A DNA stretch of 64,000 nucleotides from Lachnospiraceae bacterium (GTDB lineage: Bacteria > Bacillota > Clostridia > Lachnospirales > Lachnospiraceae): assembly GCA_017517305.1 (NCBI GenBank), contig JAFWZV010000001.1, forward strand, positions 1-64,000. The letters run 5' to 3'. A program made the translations under genes and the position numbers. This document shows, in pieces, positions 32,486-42,056 of the stretch (position 1 is the first letter of the stretch; the number at the start of each line of letters is the position of its first letter). Under the pieces are notes generated by a model. It did not search any database. It was not told the DNA's origin and saw only the letters and a program-made list of their open reading frames with translations.

Positions 32486-34480
32486 ATGAATTGGACAAGA
32501 CTGTTAAATGGTTTGTGGATAGGAATTGCTGCATTTTTTATAGCCCGTTGTGTGATTATAGGAATCAATCCTCTGTTGGTTGGTTTTTTTGTAGCAATAT
32601 GTCTTGCTGGAGAGAATAGCTTTTGCGGATATATAGGCGGTGTAATAGGTTTACTTACAGCAGTACCCTTGGTTGACTGTGTAAGATATGGATTGGTTAT
32701 GCTGTTTATATCAGGTATGCTTAATGTAAAACAGTTACTTGTGACAAAGGGCAAGGAGTTATATATATGCTTATTGGCAGGAGCACTTTTGACTATGGTA
32801 ACCCTAACATTCGGATTTTTTGGATATATAAATAATGATGTGGTTATGTCCTCCTTGGAGGGTCTGCTAGCTTTTTCTACAGGGATGGTTTATCTGTATG
32901 CTATTAATATTATCAAATCAGATTATGCCAGAATTGCTACAGAGAATGAAGCTGCTATAAGCTGCTTGGCTTTTGGTGCAACTATATTGTTTGGAGTTCC
33001 TATAAATCTTTTGGGAGATATAAGATTAGCAGAGGCTGTAGCTTTGTTTGGAATGCTTACAGTCATATATAAGTTTGGATTTGGAATAGGTATGTGTTGG
33101 ACTATGGTTACAGGTTTTATTCTATCGTATCGTACAGGTATAGATGAATATCTTGTGGCTTGGATATTGGTGGGGGTATTAGCTCAGGGAATAGGCTGCG
33201 TGTTTGGTGGAGGTCGCTTTGGCTTTGGAATGTATTATGCTGGAGTGTATTTCTTGGTAGGAACATATCTTTATCCAAGTATTGTTACAGAGGATGGTAT
33301 TAAGGCCCTTGCTTCAGCTATGCTTGTTTTTCTGCTAGCACCTAAGCGTTTATTACTGAGAGTGGAGGAGAGAGTAAAAGGAGATATGCTGTCAGGTAAT
33401 TCTCCGGAATGGGGACGACTTATAATTGATAGAGTGAATAATCTATCTAGAGCATTTAAACGCATAGACTATACACTGGTTGGAGATACAGGAACAGGAA
33501 TTGGGTTTTGCGATGTGGGAAATATTATCGAAGGCTTTACCAACCAGCTAGAGAGAGCGGTGCCTATGAGAAAGACCATTACCTCGGCTATAATAAGTGA
33601 GCTGTCAGAACTAAATATTCACGTTAAAAATCTGGTGTTGGTTAAAAATCAGGATGAACGTTTTGAGGTATATATGACTGCTAAGGTTGATAGAGGGAAG
33701 CTGGTATTGGCATCTGCGGTGAGAGATATTGTGTCTAAGGAAATAGGCATGGATATGGAATTAAAGGATGAGAGCAGAAATATAGTTAGCAGAAATTACG
33801 AGATGATTTGTCTTAGACAAAAGCCAACCTATAGCTGCAGTACATCAGTAAGACGCTTAAGCAGATATGAAAATGAGGTATCTGGTGATGACTTTTATGT
33901 AGGGGATTTAACGGACGGACAGAAATTGATAATTCTTGCAGATGGCATGGGAAATGGAAAGGCCGCTGCAGATGATAGTGGACTACTAATTGAGACCATA
34001 GAGGAGCTTTTGTCAGCTGGCTTTGACAAGGAAACCTCTGTAAAAATAGTAAATACATATCTTGCTGATAAAAATAAAGGTGAAAGATTTTCCACCTTGG
34101 ATATGTTGATTCTGGATCTTCACACAGGATATGGGAAATTATTTAAGCAGGGTGCAGCCACCACCTTTGTGAAACGTGGTGAATGGATAGAGATGATAAA
34201 ATCAACTTCTCTTCCTATGGGGGTTATAGATGGAGCAGTCTGTGAATCCTGCAGAAAAAAATTCTATAATGATGATATAATAGTTATGATAAGCGATGGT
34301 GTATTGGAAAGTATTATTTTTGAGAATAAAGAGGACTTTATAAAAGAACTATTGTTAGGACTTGATAATCAGGATGCAGAAAGTATTGCTACCACTATAG
34401 TGGATGAAATAAGGAGCGCAAGTGGTAATCGTCTTAAGGATGATGCTAGTGTTATAGTGATAAAAATTAAGAAGAATTAA
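32486..34480 (+). CDS. spoIIE: stage II sporulation protein E
   Basis: 664 aa from the ATG after GGGAGG. About ten N-terminal membrane helices (residues ~10-290), a middle region, and a C-terminal PP2C phosphatase with metal sites IILADGMGNGKAAADDS and VMISDGVLE. SpoIIE dephosphorylates SpoIIAA to switch on sigma-F in the forespore and acts at the polar septum. About 150 residues shorter than Bacillus SpoIIE, within the usual clostridial range. Confidence 0.95.
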   Translation: MNWTRLLNGLWIGIAAFFIARCVIIGINPLLVGFFVAICLAGENSFCGYIGGVIGLLTAVPLVDCVRYGLVMLFISGMLNVKQLLVTKGKELYICLLAGALLTMVTLTFGFFGYINNDVVMSSLEGLLAFSTGMVYLYAINIIKSDYARIATENEAAISCLAFGATILFGVPINLLGDIRLAEAVALFGMLTVIYKFGFGIGMCWTMVTGFILSYRTGIDEYLVAWILVGVLAQGIGCVFGGGRFGFGMYYAGVYFLVGTYLYPSIVTEDGIKALASAMLVFLLAPKRLLLRVEERVKGDMLSGNSPEWGRLIIDRVNNLSRAFKRIDYTLVGDTGTGIGFCDVGNIIEGFTNQLERAVPMRKTITSAIISELSELNIHVKNLVLVKNQDERFEVYMTAKVDRGKLVLASAVRDIVSKEIGMDMELKDESRNIVSRNYEMICLRQKPTYSCSTSVRRLSRYENEVSGDDFYVGDLTDGQKLIILADGMGNGKAAADDSGLLIETIEELLSAGFDKETSVKIVNTYLADKNKGERFSTLDMLILDLHTGYGKLFKQGAATTFVKRGEWIEMIKSTSLPMGVIDGAVCESCRKKFYNDDIIVMISDGVLESIIFENKEDFIKELLLGLDNQDAESIATTIVDEIRSASGNRLKDDASVIVIKIKKN

Positions 34481-34576
34481 ACTACAAATACTGTTAAAAA
34501 TTTGTGACTACTCTGTACTTAATTGGCAGTTTGTGGTATATTTTACGTTACTAGACTTTGGATAAAGAGAGAAAAA

Positions 34577-35980
34577 ATGAGTAAAATTATTGATAAGGTT
34601 AATAATTTTATATTGGACAATCATATGATTAGTACAGGGGACAGAATAGTGCTAGGTTTATCCGGTGGAGCAGATTCTGTCTGCCTGTTGATTTTGCTTT
34701 TAGACCTGGCAAAAAGATATGGTTATGAGAGCAAGGATATTTATGCAGTTCATATCAATCATATGATACGTGGGAAGGAAGCTGATGAGGATGAGGAATT
34801 CGCAAGAGCCTTGTGCCAACAGCATAATGTGAATTTTAAGTCCTTTAGAAAAGATATAGTGTCATATGCTAAGGAACTAGGCTTATCTGTGGAGGAAGCA
34901 GGAAGAAGATATAGATATGAGTGCTTTGATATAGTGGCCAAAGAGAATAATTGTACTAAGGTGGCTGTGGCTCATAACAAAAATGACATGGCGGAGACTG
35001 TAATATTCAATATGCTTAGAGGTACAGGGCTTAGAGGAATGGCTGGTATGCAACCTGTGAGGGGGAATGTAATCAGACCTATATTGAATATCACCAGGAC
35101 TGAAATATTAGATTATCTTAATGAGAAAAATCAGGTCTACAGAAATGATTCCACCAATGATGGCTTGGATTATGACAGAAATAAAATAAGACATTTAATT
35201 CTACCTGCTATGTTAGATATTAACAAGGGTGCTGTGGATCATATTTGTCTGATGGCCTTAGAGGCTGGGAATAGCTATTCGTACATTCATGAGATGGCTA
35301 TGGAGGATTACAGTGGACATAGCAAGGAGGATGACTTTGGTAAGACCGTAACCTTGTCTGTAGGAGAATTATATAAATATAGTCCGGTGTTACAGGAGCA
35401 TCTTATACATGAAGCTATAGGTGATGTGGCAGGACTTAAAAAAGATATTACCAGAAAGCATGTAATGTCAGTGGTTGGACTTATATATCAGGATACAGGA
35501 AAACAGGTTGAATTGCCTTATGGCATAAGGGCAAGAAGAAGTTATGATGATTTAATCATATGCAATAAGCCAGATGTGGCAGAGGATTATAGAATAAAGC
35601 TTGAAACAGAGGGAACCATAATAGTTCCTGGAAAAGGTAGTATTGAATGCAAAATAATTGACTATAATCAAGATGTGGAGATATCAAAAAAAATCTATAC
35701 TAAAATGCTTGATTATGGTAAAATAAAAGATACGCTTTATCTAAGGACTCCTGAGGAGGGAGATTATATTGTCATAGATGCAAAGGGGAGCACCAAGAAG
35801 CTTTCTAGAGTTTTTATTGACAATAAGATAGACCGAGCTATAAGAGGGAGCTGGCCGGTTATAGCCTGTGGCAATAATATTGTATGGGTGGTTGGCCTTA
35901 GATTTAGTGAAGCATTTAAGATTGATGATAACACAAAGAAAATCTTATATATGGATTACAGAGGAAAAGGAGAGGAATAA
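34577..35980 (+). CDS. tilS: tRNA(Ile)-lysidine synthase
   Basis: 467 aa from ATG 34577 (AGAGAG upstream; the frame runs 18 codons further up without a site). PP-loop LGLSGGADSVCLL near residue 33, HINHMIRGKEADEDEEF and DRNKIRHLILP are TilS hallmarks, with the C-terminal substrate domains present. It converts C34 of tRNA-Ile(CAU) to lysidine. The stop overlaps the hpt start by one base. Confidence 0.95.
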   Translation: MSKIIDKVNNFILDNHMISTGDRIVLGLSGGADSVCLLILLLDLAKRYGYESKDIYAVHINHMIRGKEADEDEEFARALCQQHNVNFKSFRKDIVSYAKELGLSVEEAGRRYRYECFDIVAKENNCTKVAVAHNKNDMAETVIFNMLRGTGLRGMAGMQPVRGNVIRPILNITRTEILDYLNEKNQVYRNDSTNDGLDYDRNKIRHLILPAMLDINKGAVDHICLMALEAGNSYSYIHEMAMEDYSGHSKEDDFGKTVTLSVGELYKYSPVLQEHLIHEAIGDVAGLKKDITRKHVMSVVGLIYQDTGKQVELPYGIRARRSYDDLIICNKPDVAEDYRIKLETEGTIIVPGKGSIECKIIDYNQDVEISKKIYTKMLDYGKIKDTLYLRTPEEGDYIVIDAKGSTKKLSRVFIDNKIDRAIRGSWPVIACGNNIVWVVGLRFSEAFKIDDNTKKILYMDYRGKGEE

Positions 35981-36501
35981 TGGCAGAGAAGATAGGAGTA
36001 CTTATAAGTTCTGTAGAGGTTGAGGCAAAAATTCAGGAAATGGCGGATAAAATAAGCAAGGAGTACGAGGGCAAGGTAGTTCACATTATAGGTGTGTTAA
36101 AGGGAAGTGTATTCTTTATGTGTGAGCTTGCTAAAAGACTTACAATTCCTGTAACTATGGATTTTATGTCAGTTAGTAGTTATGGCAATGATACTAAGTC
36201 GTCTGGCGTAGTTAAGCTCATTAAGGATTTGGATGAATCTATTGAAGGCAGAGATGTGATTTTAGTAGAAGATATTATGGATTCAGGAAGAACTCTTTCT
36301 TATTTGGTGAAGATTCTTAAGGAGAGAAAGCCTAACAGCTTTAAGGTGATTACACTTCTTGATAAGCCGGATAGAAGAGTTGTGGAAATAGAGCCAGATA
36401 TGACATGCTTTGAAATCCCGGATAGGTTTGTGGTTGGATACGGCTTAGACTGTGCGCAGAAATATCGTAATCTTCCATACATTGGAGTAATTGAGGAATA
36501 A
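35980..36501 (+). CDS. hpt: hypoxanthine phosphoribosyltransferase
   Basis: 173 aa. The PRPP loop is VILVEDIMDSGRTLSYL (near residues 93-109), followed by DFMSVSSYGNDTKSSG and the C-terminal DRFVVGYGLDCAQKYR. It salvages hypoxanthine/guanine. ATG shares a base with the tilS stop (TAATG), so it is translationally coupled; AGGAGAGGA lies in the tilS tail. The tilS-hpt-ftsH order is the standard Firmicute arrangement. Confidence 0.96.
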   Translation: MAEKIGVLISSVEVEAKIQEMADKISKEYEGKVVHIIGVLKGSVFFMCELAKRLTIPVTMDFMSVSSYGNDTKSSGVVKLIKDLDESIEGRDVILVEDIMDSGRTLSYLVKILKERKPNSFKVITLLDKPDRRVVEIEPDMTCFEIPDRFVVGYGLDCAQKYRNLPYIGVIEE

Positions 36502-36532
36502 TCCTAAAATATAACGCAGAAGGGAGCATGAG

Positions 36533-38467
36533 ATGAATAAGAAAGTAAAAAGAGGCTTTGGTTTTTACCTAGTCTTAATTATGATAGGTGTTTGTATTAT
36601 AGTATTTCTTCAAACTAGAAATACCAACCTAGATACAAGCTACACTATAGATGATTTTAAAGCCCATGTATCAGAGGGACTTATTACGGAGGTTGCTATA
36701 TATCAAAATAGCGAGGTGCCAACAGGTGTGGTACAATTTCGTACTATATCATCAGTTAATAGTGTAACAGAATTTTACGTTTCTGACGTAAATGTGGTTC
36801 AGGAAATAGTAATGGAATATGGAAATGGAGACATTAAGATGAGTCTTCAGGATGTAACTGAAGATATGACCTTCTTCTCCATATTGCCTATAATATTAAT
36901 TGTATTCCTGCTTTTGTTTGTTTTAATGATGTTAGTTGGCGGTGGTGCTGGCGGCGGAGCCGGTGGTGGCGGAGCTGGAAAGGCCATGAGCTTTGGTAAG
37001 AGTCGTGCTAAGAAGACAGAAGAAGGGGACAACAAGTATACATTTAAGGATGTAGCTGGTCTTGATGAAGAAAAAGAGGATATGGAGGAAATAGTTGATT
37101 TCCTTAAGAATCCTAAGAAATATAGCGCGTTGGGTGCGAGAATTCCTAAGGGAGTACTTCTTGAGGGTCCTCCTGGAACAGGTAAGACTTTGCTGGCTAA
37201 GGCTGTAGCTGGTGAGGCAGGAGTTCCATTCTTCACCATATCAGGATCTGATTTTGTGGAGATGTTCGTTGGTGTAGGTGCATCTCGAGTTAGAGATTTG
37301 TTTGAGGATGCTAAGAAGAATTCACCTTGTATGATATTTATTGATGAGATTGATGCAGTTGGACGTAAGAGAGGCTCTGGTCTTGGTGGTGGTCATGATG
37401 AGAGAGAGCAGACCTTGAATCAGCTTCTTGTAGAGATGGATGGATTTGGTGCCAATGAGGGAATCATAGTGCTTGCAGCAACTAACAGAGTTGATATCCT
37501 CGACCCTGCCCTTCTTAGACCAGGAAGATTTGACAGAAAGGTTATGGTTGGAAGACCTGATGTTAAGGGTAGAGAGGCCATCCTTAAGGTTCATGTTAGA
37601 AATAAGCCATTGGCAGAAGATGTTGATCTTCATGAGATAGCTAGAACTACAGCAGGCTTTGCGGGAGCAGATCTTGAAAACCTAATGAATGAGTCTGCTA
37701 TAGCTGCTGCTAAGCAGAATCGTCAGTATATTAAGAAGGAAGATGTTGACAAGAGCTTTGTTAAGATTGGTATCGGTGGTGAGAAGAAGAGTCGTCTTAT
37801 ACCACAGAAGACTAGAGAGATTACTGCATACCATGAGGCAGGCCATGCAATCCTTTTCCACCTTTTAAGTGAGGTTGGTCCGGTACATCTTGTATCCATT
37901 ATTCCAAATGGACGTGGAGCAGGTGGATATACTATGCCACTTCCTGAGAATGATAACGTATTTATGACCAAGAAGAAGATGCTTCAGGATATTCAGGTAA
38001 GCTTTGGTGGTAGAATTGCAGAAGAGATAATCTTTGGAGATATTACTACGGGTGCATCTCAGGATATTAAGCAGGCTACTCAGATGGCACAGGCCATGGT
38101 AGTTAAGTATGGTATGTCTGATGAGATAGGACTTATCAACTACGAGGTAGATAGTGGTGAGGAGGTATTCCTTGGTAGAGATCTTGGACACTCCAGAAGC
38201 TATAGTGATGAGGTAGCAGCACTTATTGATAAGGAAGTTAGAAAGATTATAAAGTATTGCTACGATGAGGCTAAGCGCGTAATCATGGATCATATCGATG
38301 TTCTTCATGCTTGTGCTAAGAAGCTTCTTGAGAAAGAAAGAATTGATAGACCAGAATTTGAGGCATTATTTGATAAAAATTTTGGTGAAGATGTTGTAGA
38401 TAATGCAGAAAACACAGTTGAAACAGTGGAAAAAACTGATGATACAGTGGATAATGCCGATGAGTAA
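36533..38467 (+). CDS. ftsH: ATP-dependent zinc metalloprotease FtsH
   Basis: 644 aa. Two membrane helices (near residues 9-26 and 116-138) flank a small external domain. Directly after the second comes a Gly/Ala run (GGGAGGGAGGGGAG), more extended than usual. The AAA domain has Walker [13 protein letters not shown], Walker [13 protein letters not shown] and the SRH; the protease site is HEAGH (near residue 438). The acidic tail ([14 protein letters not shown]) is non-conserved. Degrades membrane and regulatory proteins. Confidence 0.97.
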   Translation: MNKKVKRGFGFYLVLIMIGVCIIVFLQTRNTNLDTSYTIDDFKAHVSEGLITEVAIYQNSEVPTGVVQFRTISSVNSVTEFYVSDVNVVQEIVMEYGNGDIKMSLQDVTEDMTFFSILPIILIVFLLLFVLMMLVGGGAGGGAGGGGAGKAMSFGKSRAKKTEEGDNKYTFKDVAGLDEEKEDMEEIVDFLKNPKKYSALGARIPKGVLLEGPPGTGKTLLAKAVAGEAGVPFFTISGSDFVEMFVGVGASRVRDLFEDAKKNSPCMIFIDEIDAVGRKRGSGLGGGHDEREQTLNQLLVEMDGFGANEGIIVLAATNRVDILDPALLRPGRFDRKVMVGRPDVKGREAILKVHVRNKPLAEDVDLHEIARTTAGFAGADLENLMNESAIAAAKQNRQYIKKEDVDKSFVKIGIGGEKKSRLIPQKTREITAYHEAGHAILFHLLSEVGPVHLVSIIPNGRGAGGYTMPLPENDNVFMTKKKMLQDIQVSFGGRIAEEIIFGDITTGASQDIKQATQMAQAMVVKYGMSDEIGLINYEVDSGEEVFLGRDLGHSRSYSDEVAALIDKEVRKIIKYCYDEAKRVIMDHIDVLHACAKKLLEKERIDRPEFEALFDKNFGEDVVDNAENTVETVEKTDDTVDNADE

Positions 38468-38514
38468 TTGGTAAACTTTTACACAACGAGACGAATTCAT
38501 TGTGTAAAACTAAC

Positions 38515-38550
38515 AAAAAAGGGTTTGAAAAGGCTTTAAACCCTTTTTTG
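38515..38550 (+). terminator. terminator of the ftsH operon
   Basis: AAAAAAGGGTTT (38515-38526) pairs with AAACCCTTTTTT (38538-38549). A second stem just upstream (TTTTACACAA 38477-38486 with TTGTGTAAAA 38500-38509) may assist. Confidence 0.9.
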
Positions 38551-38610
38551 ATTGGTGCAAAATGTATAAAAAGTTCCAAAAAATAAAATAATGTTTGGGC
38601 AGACTTTTTA

Positions 38611-38638
38611 TTGTTTTTTAAAAGCAATCTGCTATAAT
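38611..38638 (+). promoter_or_regulatory. promoter of the small-RNA candidate
   Basis: TTGTTT (38611-38616), 16 bases, a perfect TATAAT (38633-38638). The transcript would start near 38645. Confidence 0.6.
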
Positions 38639-38644
38639 AACCGT

Positions 38645-38750
38645 TGTAACCCCCCAATACATTATATAGTTTTTTGCTACACCCCATAAGTAACAAAATA
38701 CCTTCTCCGAAGAGGACAGTCGAACGGTGGCTGTCCTCTTCTACTTTTTT
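38645..38750 (+). ncRNA. putative small RNA between ftsH and a GH13 gene
   Basis: About 105 bases between a TATAAT promoter and a strong terminator (GAAGAGGACAG at 38709-38719 pairing with CTGTCCTCTTC at 38731-38741, then a T-run). No start codon with a ribosome site lies in it. It carries two C-rich single-stranded-looking tracts (AACCCCCCAA near 38650 and CACCCCAT near 38690). In regulatory RNAs such tracts often pair with G-rich ribosome binding sites. Family not recognised; it could instead be an attenuator leader for the GH13 gene. Confidence 0.45.
38709..38749 (+). terminator. terminator of the small-RNA candidate
   Basis: 11-bp perfect stem (38709-38719 with 38731-38741), 11-base loop, then ACTTTTTT. 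Confidence 0.88.
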
Positions 38751-38855
38751 GTAAGCTATGTCGACACATCGCGCAAATATATTTCTTGTTAAATTTTCCA
38801 TATTGTATTAAAATAGACAGTGATTACATTTGAGTTGATGTGGGAGGAAGTCATA

Positions 38856-40958
38856 ATGTCTATGACGGATAGAATATCAAAAGCTAGGAAAACCTTTGAA
38901 TATATATTTAATACTAAGTCAGCACTGAATTTTGTGGCTCTTTTTGCAGATGGTACTGAGTTCTATAGAAGTCCTGCGGAGGTGGAGATGGGTGGCAGTG
39001 TCACCTTAAAGTTTAGAACTGCCGCAGATAATGTAGATAGAGTGTATCTTATATGTAATGGAGAGAGACATCTTATGAGTATAGCCAGCAAGGATAATCT
39101 CTTTGATTATTACTCATATACTGTTCAGGATATTGATGATGAACTTAATTATTATTTTGAGATACAGGCAGGTAATGTAATCTGCTATTATAATAAGCTG
39201 GGCTCTCAGAGAAATGTGAATCCAGATTACAACTTCCAGATATTCCCTGGCTTCAAGGTACCTACCTGGGCCAGAGGTGCAGTGTTCTATCAGATATTTG
39301 TTGATAGATTCTGTAATGGTGATGAAAGCAATGATGTACTTGATAATGAATATTGTTATATAGGTGAGGGAACCAGAAGAGTAACGGATTGGTTTAAATA
39401 TCCGGATAATATGGATGTGCGTTCCTTCTATGGTGGTGATTTGCAGGGTGTTATGAATAAGCTGGATTACCTGAAGGATTTGGGGGTTGACGTAATTTAT
39501 TTAAACCCAATATTCGTATCCCCATCTAACCACAAGTATGATATTCAGGATTATGATTATATTGACCCACATTTTGGCGTTATAGTAAAGGATGAGGGAG
39601 AGTGTTTGCCAGAATGGTCTAAGACTAATAAGGACTCAACCAGATATATTAATAGAGTAACAAACAAAGAGAATCTAGAGGCTAGTAATGCTTTATTTGC
39701 AAAGCTTGTTGAAGAGGTACACAAGCGTGGTATGAAGATTATTCTAGACGGAGTATTCAACCACTGTGGTTCCTTTAACAAATGGCTTGATAGAGAGTGT
39801 ATATATGAAAATCAGGAAGGCTATGAAAAGGGCGCATTTGTAGATGCAGAGAGTCCGTATAGAAGCTTCTTTAAATTCCACGATCAATGGCAGTGGCCAT
39901 ATAACACCACTTACAATGGATGGTGGGGACATGATACTCTTCCAAAGCTTAACTATGAGGAATCAGAGAAGCTTTATGAGTACATTATGAGAATAGGTGA
40001 AAAATGGGTATCACCTCCTTATAATTGTGACGGATGGAGACTTGACGTGGCAGCAGACCTTGGTTACACAGAGGAGTTTAATCATAAGTTCTGGCGAGAC
40101 TTCCGTAAGAGAGTTAAAAAAGCTAATCCAGATGCTATCATCCTTGCAGAGCATTATGGTGATGCGAAGAACTGGTTATTGGGTGATCAGTGGGATACAG
40201 TAATGAACTATGATGCATTTATGGAACCTATCACTTGGTTCTTGACAGGTGTGGAGAAGCATAGTGACGAGTTTAGAGGTGACTTGCTTGGTAACCCGGA
40301 TGCATTTACAGGCTCTCTTAGACATCATATGTCAAGATTTAACCAGAACTCATTGGAGGTTGCCATGAATGAGCTTTCTAACCATGATCACTCCAGATTC
40401 TTGACTAGAACCAACAGACGAGTTGGTCGTATTCATACCATGGGACCACATGCAGCTAACGAGAATATTAACAAGGGTGTATTTAGAGAAGCAGTGGTGT
40501 TCCAGATGACTTGGCCTGGTGCTCCAACCATTTACTATGGTGATGAGGCGGGACTTTGTGGATGGACAGACCCAGATAATAGAAGAACCTATCCTTGGGG
40601 TAGAGAAGATATGGAACTAATTCAGTTCCACAAGGATATTATAAAGATACACAAGGATAATGAAGCCCTTATGAAGGGATCTGTATTATTCTTGCATGGT
40701 GCATATAAGCTGGTTAGCTATGGAAGATTTACAGATAAGCAGGCTGTCATTGTTGTTATGAATAACGATTATGAGGATAGAGATATTAGTATTCATGTAA
40801 GCAGACTTGGAATTCCGGATCGCTCTAGACTTACGAGACTTATGCTTACAAATGAGGAAGGCTATGTGCTTAATAATGAGGAATACATTATAAAGAACAA
40901 CACTCTTAGTCTTAAGGTTCCTAAGATTTCTTCTCTGATATTCAAGTACGATAAGTAG
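38856..40958 (+). CDS. GH13 neopullulanase/maltogenic-amylase-like enzyme
   Basis: 700 aa from ATG 38856 after GGGAGG; no signal peptide, so probably cytosolic. An N-terminal ~150-residue beta domain of CBM34 type (LFADGTEFYRSPAEVEMGGS) precedes the barrel. GH13 regions: I ILDGVFNHCGSF, II GWRLDVAADLG (nucleophile), III ILAEHYGDA (acid), IV LSNHDHSRFLTR. The extra N-domain and HDHSRF resemble neopullulanases and cyclomaltodextrinases, which open small maltodextrins or cyclodextrins. Confidence 0.93.
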   Translation: MSMTDRISKARKTFEYIFNTKSALNFVALFADGTEFYRSPAEVEMGGSVTLKFRTAADNVDRVYLICNGERHLMSIASKDNLFDYYSYTVQDIDDELNYYFEIQAGNVICYYNKLGSQRNVNPDYNFQIFPGFKVPTWARGAVFYQIFVDRFCNGDESNDVLDNEYCYIGEGTRRVTDWFKYPDNMDVRSFYGGDLQGVMNKLDYLKDLGVDVIYLNPIFVSPSNHKYDIQDYDYIDPHFGVIVKDEGECLPEWSKTNKDSTRYINRVTNKENLEASNALFAKLVEEVHKRGMKIILDGVFNHCGSFNKWLDRECIYENQEGYEKGAFVDAESPYRSFFKFHDQWQWPYNTTYNGWWGHDTLPKLNYEESEKLYEYIMRIGEKWVSPPYNCDGWRLDVAADLGYTEEFNHKFWRDFRKRVKKANPDAIILAEHYGDAKNWLLGDQWDTVMNYDAFMEPITWFLTGVEKHSDEFRGDLLGNPDAFTGSLRHHMSRFNQNSLEVAMNELSNHDHSRFLTRTNRRVGRIHTMGPHAANENINKGVFREAVVFQMTWPGAPTIYYGDEAGLCGWTDPDNRRTYPWGREDMELIQFHKDIIKIHKDNEALMKGSVLFLHGAYKLVSYGRFTDKQAVIVVMNNDYEDRDISIHVSRLGIPDRSRLTRLMLTNEEGYVLNNEEYIIKNNTLSLKVPKISSLIFKYDK

Positions 40959-40975
40959 AAATGGGGGTAAAGAAT

Positions 40976-41929
40976 ATGAAGGTATTAATTATTGGTGCAG
41001 GCGCAGTTGGTATAGGTATCGGAGCATCACTTAAGTGTAGTAACGTGGATGTAGATTTTATTACATCAACCTTTGAAGTGGGACGCGCTATTAACGAGTA
41101 TGGCATTGCAAGAAAGGGCTTGTTTGGTAATGTAGCCATAGCCAAAGGACAGGTTGGAGTATATGAGGAGTATGCCAAGCTACCTAAGGATGCATATGAT
41201 TATGTTATTATTGCAACTAAGACTATAGCTAACTTAGAGGTTGCGACAAAGCTTTCAGAGGCAGAAGCATGTATGAAAGACACAGGTGTTATAGTATTTA
41301 TGCAAAATGGTATGGGCTACGAAGCGCCGTTTTTAGAGTATTTTCATGAGAGCAGCTTATATCACAGTAGAGTGATTACGGGATTTAAGCAGGAGGTTAT
41401 TAACGAGAGTACAGTAACTGCTCACCAGGCACCTATACTAATAGGCTCAATCTACGGTGGAGATTTAGATATTGTAAGACCTCTGGCAGATGCAATTAAT
41501 AAATCAGGTCTTCCTGCTCAGGTTGATGAGGATATTAGTATTGCTTTGTGGGACAAGTTTATATATAACACAACCCTTAATCCGTTAGGAGCAATTCTTG
41601 ATATGTCCTATGGTGAGCTTGCTGAGAATGACTATGCTCATTCTATGTTAGATGTACTTATTGAGGAAACCTTTGCAGTTATTAAGGCTGCAAATTGTAG
41701 AACCTACTGGGCAAGTGCCGATGAGTATAGAGATGAATTATTTAACAATTTAATTCCTGTAACAGGAAATCATCGTTCTTCAACTCTTCAGGATATTCAG
41801 AAAAAGAAGAAAACTGAGATAGAAACTATGACAGGAAGTCTTCTCGCAATAGCATCTCAGTGCAATGTTGCGGTACCAGTTCATACTATGGTTTATTCTC
41901 TTATTAAGGCAATGGAAGAGAAATTTTAA
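40976..41929 (+). CDS. ketopantoate reductase-like protein (ApbA/PanE family)
   Basis: 317 aa from the ATG behind GGGGG (the ATG at 40961 is within the binding site). NADP-binding loop VLIIGAGAVGIGIGASL at the N-terminus; ALWDKFIYNTTLNPLGAI (near residue 188) holds the catalytic Lys/Asn region of PanE. Family members make pantoate for CoA or act on other 2-keto acids. It follows the GH13 gene by 17 bases and may be co-transcribed without shared function. Confidence 0.9.
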   Translation: MKVLIIGAGAVGIGIGASLKCSNVDVDFITSTFEVGRAINEYGIARKGLFGNVAIAKGQVGVYEEYAKLPKDAYDYVIIATKTIANLEVATKLSEAEACMKDTGVIVFMQNGMGYEAPFLEYFHESSLYHSRVITGFKQEVINESTVTAHQAPILIGSIYGGDLDIVRPLADAINKSGLPAQVDEDISIALWDKFIYNTTLNPLGAILDMSYGELAENDYAHSMLDVLIEETFAVIKAANCRTYWASADEYRDELFNNLIPVTGNHRSSTLQDIQKKKKTEIETMTGSLLAIASQCNVAVPVHTMVYSLIKAMEEKF

Positions 41930-41982
41930 ATATTCACAAATAGAACAAATGTTTGTAAATATCTGTACATTTTGAATTGATT

Positions 41983-42027
41983 GTGATATAGTTATTATGT
42001 TTGGAGATAATAACTATATCACTTTTT
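41983..42027 (+). terminator. 16-bp perfect stem-loop upstream of uvrB
   Basis: GTGATATAGTTATTAT (41983-41998) pairs perfectly with ATAATAACTATATCAC (42007-42022) across 8 bases, then TTTTT. It ends 30 bases before the uvrB start, so it acts as a terminator for the upstream gene or as an attenuator/operator for uvrB. Confidence 0.85.
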
Positions 42028-42056
42028 GTTTGTATTATTTTGAGGAGGGGAATGTG

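Noticed and set aside
33813-34095. Minus-strand ORFs inside spoIIE
   Set aside because: Opposite a well-supported gene and without ribosome sites.
38316-38801. Minus-strand ORF of 161 codons across the ftsH end
   Set aside because: It is antisense to ftsH, two terminators and the small-RNA candidate, has no ribosome site and an unnatural composition.
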